Positions 1 to 11,148 of a DNA stretch of 64,000 nt are shown here, piece by piece. The position numbers were made by a program, and so were the translations under genes. The notes under the pieces were generated by a model. The model was not told where the DNA came from, did no database searches, and saw only the letters and a list, made by a program, of their open reading frames with translations. The stretch comes from Lepiota brunneoincarnata (Eukaryota > Basidiomycota > Agaricomycetes > Agaricales > Agaricaceae): positions 248,001 to 312,000 of the forward strand of contig JAEBUN010000012.1 in assembly GCA_023014365.1 (NCBI GenBank), in the 5' to 3' direction. Positions within the stretch are counted from its first letter, which is position 1; each line of letters opens with the position of its first letter.

Positions 1-1
1 G

Positions 2-1249
2 GCTACCGCGGAGAGCAGGAAGAAGTTTATCCAGGCTATCCTTGAACTGGCTCGGAAGTACCAACTGGACGGGATTGACCTCGAGTATGTCTTGTCTCAC
101 TTTTGTTCCTCCGGAAATTCGTTGTTCATGACGGGGCGACAATTAGTTGGGAATACCCAAATCACAAAGGCATAGGGTGTAACAGCCAAAACCCACAAGA
201 CACAGAAAACTTTTTAAGCTTCTTGAAGGAACTCAAGAGTGATCCTGAGGGCCAGAAGCTATCCCTTTCTGCTGCAGTTCATGTTAAACCATTCCTTGGA
301 CCTGATGGGACAACACCTGTGAGCGATGTTTCCCAGTTCGGGGAGATGTTCGACCACATCGGTAAGTGTCTTCGCCCTGTTTTGTATTCATTCGAGTATG
401 AACGACGGTCATACCAAATAGCTATCATGGGTTATGATATTTCGGGTCCTTGGGACGGGAAGGTCGGGCCAAACGCGCCCTTAAATAACTGTGGTTCGAG
501 CTCGATATCCGTGGCATCTGCCGTGGAGGCCTGGACTAAAGCTGGATTCCCTAAGGAGAAGGTGCATCTTTTCTCCTTGCGCGCTGAATGGAATGATGCT
601 GACGGGACTAGATCGTGCTGGCTGTCGCTGCGTACGGCCACAGCTTCGGCGTTCCCAATGCAAATTATCAGCTGTATGAACAATCCACTGAACATGTCAA
701 CCCGAAGCGTCCCGCTGAAGATAGTACGTGCCCTTATCTTTTTATGTCCCCTGCCCATACGAGTATTGATAACTCCTTGTCTCAAAAACTAGAACCCGAC
801 GTTTGTGGACAACCTCAGCCAGGCTCTGACGTCTATTATTTTTCGGAATTGGTGTCTGCAGGGTACCTGAACGCCAATGGCGCCGCAGCCTCAGGGGTCA
901 ACTACAACTTTGATAGTTGTAGTCAAACGGTGATTACCCTTCCCCTATTTACGCACCTCATTCTCCAGTGCAGCTCATTCCATCCTCCCTTCTTCTCAAC
1001 CTTAGCCCTTCATCTATATTCCCGAGTTGAAGGCCACTGTTTCTTATGATGACCCTAAGAGCTTCGGTATGCCCCCTCCCTCCTCACTTTTTTTACTTGT
1101 CGCTGATGGTATAAACAGAAGCGAAAGGTAACTTCATTCGCTGCCAAGGACTTAAAGGCTACTCGGTGTGGCCTGTCCAGGCCGATCCCGGAGGCGTTCT
1201 CGTGGACGCGATCGGTCAGGCTTTGAGCAAGGAAGGAGCCTGTCAGTGA
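2..1249 (+). CDS. GH18 chitinase, 3' part (5' end outside window)
   Basis: Secreted or wall-acting family-18 glycoside hydrolase that cleaves beta-1,4 links in chitin; only the C-terminal part is present. Seven exons read in frame: 2-84, 147-361, 422-561, 612-723, 793-929, 1006-1066, 1119-1249. Splicing the first intron creates DGIDLDWEYPNHKG, the GH18 active-site signature (DGxDxDWEYP), whose Glu is the proton donor. Further GH18 segments follow: the strand ending AIMGYDISGPW and VLAVAAYGHSF. The protein ends in ALSKEGACQ with stop TGA at 1247-1249. All introns are GT-AG and 50-76 nt. An AATAAA at 1338-1343 may serve as the polyadenylation signal. No frame break is seen. The signal peptide and any carbohydrate-binding module would lie upstream of the window. 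Confidence 0.9.
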
Positions 1250-2027
1250 TTTAATATACTACCTCTCCTCCACCCCCTTCCAGATGTTATCTGTCTTTTC
1301 TGGCCCTTCACCGTAATATACCATAAGTTGAAAGAAGAATAAATTTTATTGTCTGCTCGACATCCCGAGGACGATAGTTATTCCGCCTGATTTACAGCAA
1401 TACGTAAATCAGGCGTAAATCACCCTGCTAAATGGGGGCGAACCAGGAAGATGGCAGGCGGCAACGGCGCTGATGGACGACGAGAAAGGTGCGAGCTTGG
1501 TCCACCAGCAGCACACAGGTGGGAGCCAGGGTGAGGGAGCGTAAGCGAGCAGAACCAGAGCATGATAACAAATGGGCAACGGCGGTCGGCAGATGTACCG
1601 AGGGTCCCGAGTTCCTGCCCCTGGCTGCCGCATTTCTGTCAGAACAGCTCGGCTCAGAGGGTGGATGAGTTGAAAGATGAAGGAGGGAGTACGGAAAAAG
1701 GATGGAATGGATGGACCACTGTAGTAGGTAGAGCCGGAGCTGATTGCTTTTGCTGTACAATGTACAGTTGCACATGTGGTTATGCAAGCAGGTTACAAGA
1801 CCTTGAGCTTAGAGCTCATGGCTAATGGCCCTAGCAGCGCCAGGAGAGTGTTTCAGAACACACCATTCAGAACCCAAAAGCGTGTCAATGAGCTTCCGAT
1901 GGGAGTGATGCTGGCACACAAACAGCCAAGATCTTCAATTGCTGCATGACAATTCGGCCAGCACCGTATCTTAGAAGCCCCGCACAAACACCGGAAACAT
2001 GTCTTCGTTTCGAACAACAGCTACATT
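1250..2027. other. Intergenic region between convergent genes
   Basis: Lies between the ends of the chitinase (+) and RRP42 (-) genes. Apart from the AATAAA and the hairpin at 1384-1415 I see no supported coding sequence. Open frames here have no recognisable motif and no consistent splice sites. Confidence 0.6.
1384..1415. repeat. Perfect 12-bp inverted repeat (hairpin)
   Basis: CGCCTGATTTAC at 1384-1395 is followed after 8 nt by its exact reverse complement at 1404-1415. It lies 135 bp after the chitinase stop and about 40 bp after an AATAAA. It may be a 3'-end structure or a relic of a small element; the role is unknown. Confidence 0.6.
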
Positions 2028-3115
2028 TTACCGTCTAGCAAAACTATCCCGGGCCTTTTGTGTGCGCCGAACATGCTCATCTTTAAGCTTGAGATTGATG
2101 GCGGTATAGAGTTCTTGCGCATACTTTTGTCCGGTCTAACCCAGAGTATAATTCAACAACGACGCAAAATGAACGGATGAAAAACAACTTCAACCTGGAT
2201 AAGATCCTTGATCTGCGAAAGGGTGAGTTCGCTAGGTCCAAGAGTACGTATAGCTTGCAGGTCGACCTTGCCAGAAGAGGTAAAAGAAAAGACAAGGAGT
2301 AAACGGAGTGGGACAGCGGCTTCTTCCTGGAGGGTTGCGTCGAGAAAATGCACATCGGGCCCCTAAACAAGCACATGAGCAACTACCCAAGAAGGGAAAC
2401 GAGCGATGCGTACGAGGTTGAGAGTGATGGAAACAGGCCAACGATCCCTCCCATCAAGAGCCTCGCCTTCATCCCAGTAATCAACCAGCTCGAAATCAGC
2501 AGCGCGAAAGGCGTGTGAGCGTGTGTTCGAAACCACTCGGAGCATCATCTGCTTCCTTAGTGGTGTTGGTAGGTGCCTTGTACTCGACACTGCGGGTCCT
2601 AGGGACGTTTGTATCCCAGAGGGCTGCGCGCGCAGCGAGGAAGAGGGCGTCGTAAATGTTGCCTGAATCGGAGAGGACGAGGAGATCAAGATGGAGGAGC
2701 CATGATTTTTGGTGGGGAAGAATAGAGAGGTTGTTTGGGTGGAGGGATGAGTGGGTGAGGGTTGTATGGAGGAGGGTGGTGAGATCGTGCTGGAGGTCAT
2801 CAAGGGCTTGTGGGGTGAGTTGGGGGTATGCGGCGGGCGAGCTGTGTGTGTGCGCGGTTGACTGGGTGATAGACAGTGGATGGAAGATGTGCATACCATG
2901 AAACAGTGACTACGAAACCGCCATCGTCCACCTGGAGTTTAGTGGCTGCGAGGACCTCTGTTCCCCCACCGATGGAGAGACGAGCGCTACCATTTGCAAG
3001 AGGTGCAACACCTGTTTCGAGAGCGATGGAACGAAAGTCAGTGGAGAGAACGACCGTCTGCACGGAGAGAGAGATTGGCAGTGATAAACGCTCGCTCAGC
3101 GTGAGAGATGGACAT
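2028..3115 (-). CDS. RRP42: Exosome core subunit Rrp42 (RNase PH fold)
   Basis: Subunit of the six-member RNase PH ring of the RNA exosome, which threads RNA to the catalytic subunits in nucleus and cytoplasm. Exons (minus strand): 3115-2897, 2841-2414, 2362-2195, 2135-2028. The start at 3115 gives MSISHAERAFITANLSLRAD, the usual Rrp42 N-terminus ending in the RADGR motif. Later landmarks are the ALETGVAPLANGSAR strand, LHPNNLSILPHQKSWLLHLD, DSGNIYDALFLAARAALWDT, DYWDEGEALDGRDRWPVSI and HFLDATLQEEAAVPLRL. Two apparent 1-nt insertions break the frame, at about 3044-3049 (CT run) and about 2526 (AC run); removing them gives 307 codons (306 aa), a normal length for the family. Either sequencing errors or a decayed allele; I favour errors. 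The gene starts 97 bp after the stop of the upstream F-box-like gene on the same strand. Confidence 0.88.
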
Positions 3116-3212
3116 GAGAGAGAGCGTGGGAATTCCTTTATTATTCCGTGTTTACAACAACCTAGGTGCTTCTTCCAGAAATCAGCCTACGGTATCGAGT
3201 TTATTGGGTGCT

Positions 3213-4508
3213 TTATACCACTTCTCCTGCATCCTGCTCATATACCCACACACAGCGATAAATGCCTCCAACCACTCGAAGCTCAGCATTCGGCCACGGA
3301 CGATGCTTGTTCAGTTCCAAACTACCCGCTTTACGCCGATTGACATTAATCCGGTTGAATGTATGCCCCCCACGATCGTTATCCAAGGTTCGTTTGACGG
3401 CAGAGTCAGTGGCTGTCTCATTGGCTGGTGGTAAACCCAGCGAGGGAAGAGCAGGAACACGAGCAGAGACGAATTTGAGACCATCGAGAACGGTTTCGAG
3501 CTGCTCAGGGTATTCATGGGCGGATTTAGGGTATCGGTTGAGAGTTTTATGGAAGAGGTGAAGGTACCTGTGAGTTGTCGTGGTGTATATTAGAATGAGG
3601 GGATCTTCAGAGAAGTAGACCATTACCTGTCGTAGGGAACAAGCGGGAACAGCGGCCCCATAAACACAGAATTGATTGGTTTGCACCATGGTTCCGGGAT
3701 TCTAGTTGCGAGTGACTCGTACCGCGCTACGAGGTGCAAGCGATAAGATTCCGTTCGGGGCTCTTGTGAAGGGTCATTGGACGGTTTTGAGCATGTGGTG
3801 GTGATCCCGAACAAGCGTGGCAAGCCTCAGCAACTGCTGTTGTTGAGTTTGTCGGATTCCGTCATCTGCGGCGGAGAGCGCGCCAAAGAGATACTCCAAG
3901 TCACTCGTTGACAGAGAGGACCAGGTATGTGAGGGGGGCAAAACGATACCCGTGTGGTGCTGTTCGTGATATTCTTTGTATACGGGGAGGAGCTTCGCAT
4001 AGCAACCAAGAAATTCGTTTGATATCGCCACACGAATAGCTGCAGCAATTTCCTTGCTAGCAACACGTTCCTTCTTTTGGAGTAGGACTTGCGCGTCGGT
4101 GTCAAGCAGTTTTATTTTGATACTTCGGCAGTGTTGGGGCTTGCGTTGAAGGATGCGGAGGTAGATGGAAAAGAGGTGTTTGATATCCGAAAGGCCCCGC
4201 GCGGGGAGGACCCGTCGAAGGTCGAGGTGGGAGGAGACACACTGGTCCAGGTATGTGTTGGGGTGGACACAGAGTAACGCGAGGAGCTTGGATAGCTGGA
4301 TGTCGGAAAGGATTTTGTGGACTAGTTCGGCAGGTAAGCCACTGAGCTGAGTGGAGATCGTGCGATATTGGGGGAACAACATGATTGTGCTGCAGTGGCT
4401 CATCTCGAAGCGATGATTAGTTTCCAAGATCAGCTCCTGCAGCGCTCGGAATTTGTCGGTGGTAATTCCGGTAACTATGGAGTGTTGGACACGGGGGTTC
4501 TTAGGCAA
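3213..4508 (-). CDS. F-box-like domain protein
   Basis: Two exons, 4508-3627 and 3567-3213, joined by a 59-nt GT-AG intron. Near residue 60 the sequence LSGLPAELVHKILSDIQLSK resembles the start of an F-box (L-P-x-E-L/I-x-x-K-I-L), the segment that binds Skp1 in SCF ubiquitin ligases; the rest has no domain I recognise. An apparent extra A in AAAA at about 3788-3791 breaks the frame; allowing for it gives 412 codons (411 aa) and a continuous protein ending VWVYEQDAGEVV. The substrate cannot be predicted. It sits 55 bp from the SWC5 stop on the same strand, so three minus-strand genes (SWC5, this one, RRP42) are closely packed. Confidence 0.6.
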
Positions 4509-4563
4509 ACATGAGAGGCAGGGTTCAACATAAGTATGGCAGTTATCACCTACTTAAGCTGCA

Positions 4564-5449
4564 TCATAGTTTCCTCCTCTTCTTACCCCTCATCGCCTCC
4601 AGATTCTCTTCCTTTCGCTCATCCACCCTCTGTAAAAACTCGACCTTGTCTAGGTATCCACCACCCTTCCTGTTTGCTTCCAGCTCGTCTTGTAGTGGAG
4701 TACCCTGAGTATGTGCCTTCCAGTCCATCAAAGATTTATCAAGCGTTGTCAATTTCTTGACTTTCTGAGACGAAGCTGATGGTAGTGCTCCCAATACCTT
4801 CTTGGACTTTCGCGGGCCAGGTTTGTTTGAGAATAGCTTCGGAGGCGCAGCCGAATCAGTTGCAGGCGGTGTTGCGGAAGCAGAAGGGAGGCTCGGTGCA
4901 GCTCCAAGGTGAGGGGTAGAGGGACTTTCAGAAATTGTTTTGTCCTCAGGTTCTTCATATACTGGCCATTTTTTCGCGTCTGGGGAATCCGCTGGGACTT
5001 CGACAATCTCGCTAACTCGCTCTCAGATGGTCAGGAACGTGAGAACATTCACCGGAGAGCTTACGAAGTATAGTCTCCGGCAAAAAGGTATCTCCTCTGT
5101 ACTTTGACCATCTTCCTAACCTCAGCCTCCTTTTCCTGTTGACCCGACTGTGACACGACAGATGTTTGGAAACTGGCCCACAACGCATCTCTATTTCTAC
5201 TAACACCTGTGAAATCCTCAGCGGATTATTGTGTCGTGATGCGCACCTCTGTTTCTCCCCAGACTCTGATGGTTCGACGCGCTGCCTTTTTGACTGATTT
5301 TCATCCTCACTATCCGAGTCTAACTCTGGTGAATGCATTAGAAGCTACTTGCACAGTTGACCGGGCCAGATTTCCTCACCTTCGCAAGCTGGGGGGACAT
5401 AGTCATCATCATCTTCCGAGTCAGAATGGGTGCGCGGCACAGTAGACAT
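4564..5449 (-). CDS. SWC5: SWR1-complex protein 5 (BCNT-C domain)
   Basis: Subunit of the SWR1 remodeller, which exchanges H2A for H2A.Z in nucleosomes. Four exons: 5449-5380, 5325-5247, 5199-5065, 5011-4564, total 243 aa with no frame break. The N-terminus is acidic (THSDSEDDDDYVPPA and ELDSDSEDENQ), as in Swc5. A conserved middle segment RNRDALWASFQTSVVSQ follows. The last ~75 residues form the BCNT-C domain: LTTLDKSLMDWKAHT, then DELEANRKGGGYLDKVEFLQ and RVDERKEENLEA, ending in basic RGKKRRKL. The ATG at 5449 is the first that gives the acidic N-terminus. Its start faces the eL42 gene across 386 bp. Confidence 0.9.
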
Positions 5450-5835
5450 GGTAGAATGCAATGAAGAACGAAATTGCGGGGACCGCAGCAGATCCCTAAA
5501 TAGACAGTGAGGTCATCAAGACTTATGTAACAATGGTTTGTATACAAGATGTGAGCAATAAGTAAATTCGCCTGATCTACGACCACACAGCAAATACATA
5601 CTGTGGAATCACGTCCTTGCGATTGACGAATGCTTGATGCTGGTCATTGCCCTAGTCACCCTCACTACTTCATGCATTGTGTAATATGTCATACATTTCC
5701 CCTGACTCGATCAGGAACTTGCGTGGGAATGATTTCTAAAAAACTGTACAGGACCACAACGTCGGCGATTACCGAATCTAGGATGCATTTGTCGTCCCCA
5801 TAGTCAAGAACAAGGTCCTCGTCGTCACCAACACA
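5450..5835. promoter_or_regulatory. Bidirectional promoter region SWC5 / eL42
   Basis: The 386 bp between the divergent start codons of SWC5 (-, ATG at 5449) and eL42 (+, ATG at 5836) must hold both promoters and 5' UTRs. I did not identify a specific factor site or TATA box with confidence. Confidence 0.55.
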
Positions 5836-6446
5836 ATGGTCAATATTCCCAAGTGAGATATCCTCCCCTTATCTATAGCTATTTTGCCTGTGCTCATCAC
5901 CCCAATCACGGCCCACAGGACTCGTCGGACATGTGAGTTTGCACCCAGGCATCGAAGCACCGTCCTCAACAAACCATATCCATAGACTGCAAGGGCAAGG
6001 CCTGCAAGAAACACACGTACGCTCACCGATGGATGGAGCAGTTTTGATAAATGTCTGACTCGATACTGCACAGACCACACAAGGTGACACAGTACAAGAA
6101 GGGCAAGGATTCCCTCTTTGCACAGGGAAAGCGTCGTTACGATCGCAAACAATCGGGTTATGGTGGTCAGACTAAACCCGTCTTTCACAAGAAGGCACGT
6201 CTCTCGAGCCACTGGCATGGAAACGCCTCTATTAAACCTGCTTCTCTAGGCCAAGACAACCAAGAAAGTCGTATTGCGACTAGAGTGCACAGTGTGCAAG
6301 TACAAAATGCAGCTAGCTCTCAAGCGTTGCAAACAGTGCGTCACCCTCACTTCAAGTAGCTTCGAGTTGCACTTATCTATACCTTCAGCTTCGAACTTGG
6401 TGGCGAGAAAAAGACCAAGGGCGCTGCTCTCACATTCGTACGTTAG
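5836..6446 (+). CDS. RPL44: 60S ribosomal protein eL42 (L44/L36a)
   Basis: Protein of the large ribosomal subunit near the E site. Six exons: 5836-5852, 5919-5932, 5986-6016, 6074-6194, 6250-6335, 6389-6446, total 108 aa. The product starts [20 protein letters not shown] and continues [36 protein letters not shown] and [20 protein letters not shown]. Cys pairs (C12/C17 and C74/C77) form the expected zinc site. Residue 56 is Pro (QTKPVF), the form associated with cycloheximide sensitivity in fungi. Intron 4 (6195-6249) can only keep the frame if it starts with GC (AAG|GCACGT), a GC-AG intron. Very short 5' exons are typical of fungal ribosomal protein genes. Confidence 0.96.
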
Positions 6447-6901
6447 GGATTTTGTTTTGCTTGGAATTTGGCCTCACCCTTTACCAGTGATGCTTTACAT
6501 TGTATACTGTCACTATACATACCATCCGATATGATTATGCATGCCCTCCGAGCTCGACTTTGTGTTATGATCCCAAAAATAAGATTCAAATATTCATTCG
6601 GCTAGGGACGACAACGTGGGACATGAGTCACAGCCAACGATCAAACGGTAGTGTTGGCACCAAAGGTTTTACCCGTTGCACTACACGGGCATCAAATTGC
6701 TGTTCAAGTTCCCTCCTTGGAACAGTCCCATGACTTCGGGGGCGCCTGAACTTGGTGGCTCTTCCCCCAGCGTCTAGGCACCACCATACATAAGGGTGCA
6801 TGACCCATCAGCATCAGTCACAGTTGAGCTTCCCGATTCTTAAGGTCCAAAACTGTGAACACCCTCCCCCCTTTTCTGGATTCCCTTGTCTCCCCACTGT
6901 C
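6447..6901 (+). other. Intergenic, 3' of eL42 and 5' of GNAT gene
   Basis: Should contain the eL42 3' UTR and the promoter of the downstream gene. An in-frame ATG at 6800 could extend the next protein by 34 residues, but that extension shows no conserved character. Nothing else recognised. Confidence 0.5.
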
Positions 6902-8501
6902 ATGGCCGCAAAGGCTCCCAATGTTTATCTCACTCGGGGATTGAAAGGGCGAGACCAACACATTGATCTCCTCTCCCAGCTGTTTGAAGAATCGCAGGTC
7001 GTCACGGTAGAGACTGCAGACCCCGCTCTCGACCTAATATCCTTCGCCCAGGACTGCACCTCGTTCTGGGTCGTTAATGCGGTTCGTGTACCTGCACCGG
7101 TAGGACCGCCTATAGACGACTTCCCGGGCGAGTACGATAACTCTTTGGGCCTATACCCTCCGATCGCCGTTGAACGCCCGACCACGGAGGCTGCTGTGGT
7201 AGGCAACATTACAACGGATGGTTGCGGCGCCCAAATTCCGTCCATTGATAATACGGGTGGAGATAACTCCTTCTCTATCTCCGATCCGTAACTGACAAGA
7301 TGGATTCCAGATGAACTTTCCCAAGAAAAAAACATTGCTGGCTTCGCCTATCTGGCACCATCCTCCGCCTACCCTGACCCTCTACATTATCAGGAGTATA
7401 ATATAGGCGTCATCTTACGTTCACAGTGGAGAGGCCAGGGTGTGGGTGAAAAGGCACTCCACCATGCTCTTGACCTCGCCTTCTCCCGCTCGGATGTGCA
7501 TCGTGCTCAAGCGCAGCTGATTGACTGCTACAAGAACGATAGGGCGCTCAGGCTTTTTACCCGCATGTGAGTTTGTCCACCCACCTAAAAAAAATGCTGT
7601 ACAGCATATTAGCGCGCCTCGTGTAACTGACCTTCGACTTCCAACGGTTGTTTTCTCCTTTTGGTAACAGGGGATTCACTCATGAAGGAACGAGGCGACA
7701 AGGCTTTCTTTGCCCGCTCACGCAAGAGTGGAAGGACGTAACGACGTTAGGCATGCTGGTAACGGACTGGCTGGTGCGTGTTCGAGATGATAAGCTCGAG
7801 TTCCGTTCTGCACCCAAATCCCTGTGGGATGCCCTCTTTGCTCGTCACCAGAGAGAGCGCTGAAGAGTTGTTGCGCTGGGAAGAGAAACGTCCTCGTCGG
7901 AGCTCGAGTCTTGAGACTATTCGAGAAAGGTCGGCTACCCCAATCCAGGAGTTCTCAGACGCTGAGACGGGCTCTGTGGTATCTGAGTGTGAAGGGAAGG
8001 GGAAGAGGAAACTGTTCGAGATTGGAGATGGGATAGCAGCGAAGGCCCGGGATGCATATGATGCATCTAGCTCGGAGTACGAGAGCGATTATGAGAGTTG
8101 TGTTGACGGGAGTCCGCCCAAGAGACTTCGCAGCCACCAGGCAGGGTCAGGGCCGAGCAATGGAAAGTTCGAGATCGATTGGGATACTTGGCGCTCCAAT
8201 CCTCAAGTTATACCCGATGAGCCAGAGGACCTTATTACTGGTCTCGGGCTGGAGATTCTAGGCGCTCAAAACTCAGGTGATTTCGGGCCCCAGCCTCAAC
8301 CCCGTCCCTTTGCCCGAGCTCCTGGGTCATGCTCAGAATGACACGCATAGTGAATGTGATAATGAAAATTGGGAAGACCAGAGCCCCAGTCCCCCTCCAG
8401 AGTCAAGGGAAGGATCGCTTGCCAGCGTTCCGCCCTCGGAGTCGGGGTCAGAGGATGGTTACACATCTTCGTCAACCACCTCGAACTGGGAAATGGTTTA
8501 A
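6902..8501 (+). CDS. GNAT-family N-acetyltransferase with acidic tail
   Basis: Predicted acetyl-CoA dependent transferase. Exons 6902-7256, 7311-7566, 7671-8501. The GNAT core spans the first two exon junctions: strand NIAGFAYLAP, then strand YNIGVILRSQWRGQGVGEKAL containing the acetyl-CoA pyrophosphate loop R-G-Q-G-V-G, then the late motif CYKNDRALRLFTRMGFTHEG. The third exon adds a long Ser/acidic tail (for example SSSEYESDYESC). Two +1 frame breaks, at about 7848-7855 (AG run) and about 8289-8292 (CCCC), must be allowed for; the model then gives 480 codons (479 aa). The start of intron 1 is uncertain; its acceptor at 7310 is supported by the frame. Substrate unknown. The next gene is a divergent paralogue. 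Confidence 0.75.
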
Positions 8502-9603
8502 TGAATTTGGGTTTTGAAGGTTACCATCATGGTCGTGAGTCGATCTCACTGTCCACCAGAATACCCCAGCTACCAAGTGCTACGAACATGTATCCTTGTA
8601 ACACAACATCATGTATCACCAGGGCGTCGCTGCTACCTGTCTTGCCAAGATTTATGTTTTTGTGTGTCTCCGGTCCAGATCGTTGCAATGTAAAACATGT
8701 ATCTACTATCACCAATGTTCATGGTCTTCGGCTTTACATTCCGTGCTCCGAACTCTACAGCTTTATTATTATCCGTTAGCGGCGTTACAGTCCCAAAAAT
8801 AGGCTGTCACTGTCGCACATTGTAGATCATTAATGCAACAGGCTATGCCTGGGCAAAGGTCTTGACCCAACCACAATTTGCACATCCGATCCCATTCCGA
8901 GGTATCTACTACGGTGTACCGCATTGATCCAGCCCACGTTCAAGGGGTATTTCCGGGCTCACGGTCACATACGGCCATCATGAGGCTGCCGCAAGCTGCG
9001 GCGGGCGGCCCTGGGGCATCCTTCCCCGACCTCAGGTCCCAGTTTCTCCTCTGCACGATTGACGGGCTGTCGCCTTCAAGCAAAGACAGACAGCAAATTA
9101 ATATACGTGGTGTCCTAGCCTACGTATGCATTTTCAGGGTCGTTCATGTCCATCCGTGTCTAAGTAGTACTATACATACGTTGCCGGTGTCCCCGGCACC
9201 TCATCGCCACAACGATGCCGAGCTATCTCACCATAGTTAATGAAACAAATGCTTAGGGCAAAACTAATAGATATTCCCGCCTGGCGCGATATTCGCATTT
9301 GTTATCAACGCCGAGAGATCCTAGCCTTGACTTGTGTCATATATGAAAGGTCCAAGCTGTGTGTGTGTGTATGTGGCTGAGCTGAGGCACAAAAGGAAGC
9401 ACCCAGAATTGCTTGAGCCCTGGCGCCTTGGCTCGCGCCCTCTACCACGACCTTACGACGCAAGAACAATAGGCCAAGGAGCCTTTTCTACTAGACTGCA
9501 AGGCCCACCCACCGAAATAGCCCCCATCTCATTGTTCCTTCCTATACGTTCATTGCACACGACCACAGGCCCCCCAGGCAAAAATCCTTTCCCTACTCAA
9601 GTC
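8502..9603 (+). other. Intergenic between the two GNAT genes
   Basis: About 1.1 kb with no recognised coding sequence. An open frame from 9334 runs into the next gene, but its first 90 residues show no conserved feature, so I treat the region up to 9603 as promoter and 5' UTR. Confidence 0.5.
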
Positions 9604-10961
9604 ATGCCGCGCAGAACAAAAATTTCCCTCAAGAGGTGGAAATCTGAGTTCCCCAGCACGCTCTCAAGCAATTTTGATTTCATCTCAAGCCTGTTCGAAG
9701 ACCTCAAGCTCCTCTACCCCGAATTAGGGAAACTACACCCAGATCTGGGCGTACTAGAGTTCGCACTAGGGAACGTGGACGAATTTTGGGTTGTCAGTCT
9801 CGACGTGTATGACAGGAACGTTGAGTCCGAGTCACCGTCTGATGGCTTCAACCCCAACCTCCTTAATACCAACGGCAAGAGAGGAGCAAGCGCGGATGAA
9901 GCAGGATCTGGGCTCGACGCCCTGATCTCTTTCCCCGCGTACCAGTCCACCGACGACGATGACCCAAGTGGCTCTAGCTCCGGTGACTCCAGTTGTATCA
10001 ATAGCACTGGCACTAGTAGTAGTAGCACCAGCCTGAGTAGGGCTCCAATGTCCATCCCGGACCTCACAACACCCAAGCCCAAGGAGAAGGTCGGGCTCTC
10101 AAAGGCGCCTATCCTTGAACCCATCGACCTTCCCCCCCTCCTCGAATTCGAGGACCCCACCAGTCCAGAGGGCCGCGAATACGAAGACAGCATCAAGCAT
10201 AGACTCGCGAATGGAATTTCGGAACAACACGTCGTCGGGCTCGCATTTGCCGTCCCTTCTACCATCCATATACCCGATTTAGAGGATGGATCCCAAGAAG
10301 AGGACGAGCATGAAAACAAGAAGATACCGATGCCGTCTCTAGGTTCTGGAGGAGGAGGAATAAAGTCTTACGACTTAGGCCTCCTCCTCCAGCTGGACCC
10401 CGTCCGCGAACATCTCCTCGAATTGGGGATCCCATGTCTCTCACAACAGGAAGAAGAAAATCACACCAAAGATGCGATATTCCAGATCCTTCTGGACCTC
10501 GAAGCCGTTCTCGACCCCTCCGTACTCCAATTTCAAGTGATAATGACCCCAAGCGTAGATTGGCTGCACGACAAAACTCTAGGAGCTTTTGTTTCCATGT
10601 AAGTTCCTGCCCCCCTCTCTTTCGAAATGGGGCTGGATTACTGATCGAGTAATTGATAAATCACTACGCACCGTCACTGCCACATTTCTTGCCTTGTCGC
10701 TGCGTTCACTCCTTCGGGTTGATCATTTTGGGGTTTACATGGGTGTGCATAAAAAAAAGGGGGTTCTTCCGAGAAGGCAAAGGCAAAGTTCTCAACTTTC
10801 GGGGGTACGAAGAACTCGTGACGGTGCTCTCGATGCGGATGGGTGAATGGGAACATCATAAGCACCATGTTCGGAAAGTACCAGAAGAGAGGCCGAACAA
10901 AGGAAAGGGGAAAGCCGTGCCTGTAGCTGACTCATCGCAGTTGGATCTTTTTTTTGATTAA
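9604..10961 (+). CDS. Divergent GNAT-like protein, acetyl-CoA loop lost
   Basis: Two exons, 9604-10598 and 10760-10961 (intron 10599-10759), 398 aa, no frame break. It resembles the upstream GNAT gene at several points: FWVVSLDV against FWVVNAVRV, the segment DLGLLLQLDPVREHLLELGI at the place of the acetyl-CoA strand, and FVSMGFFREGKGKVLNFRGY against FTRMGFTHEGTRRQGF. The R-G-Q-G-V-G loop of the neighbour is replaced by residues without the gl/gly pattern, so catalysis is doubtful. About 200 residues of Ser/Asp-rich linker separate the N-terminal strand from the core. The acceptor of the intron follows a run of eight A (10751-10758). Start at 9604 chosen because it gives the basic MPRRTKISLKRW terminus. 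It could be a pseudo-enzyme. Confidence 0.6.
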
Positions 10962-11148
10962 AATCTCCAGAAGCCTTGAGGTGCACTTGACACTCTTTTG
11001 GTCTTTTGGTACCGGGCAGATATGATGTCTATTTCAGCATGAGTAACGATATCATGTATTCCAATTTTTGATACCATTTTTGTGTTCTTCAAATAAGGCC
11101 CTAAGCATGTCAGCTCCAGAGTAGACACGCCTCCCTTGCTTCTCCCCC

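Noticed and set aside
1409..1825. Overlapping ORFs on both strands after the chitinase
   Set aside because: No motif, no conserved splice sites, atypical composition; most likely non-coding.
9714..10319. 201-codon ORF on the minus strand
   Set aside because: Antisense shadow of the second GNAT gene, produced by Ser-rich codons; no domain or splice support.
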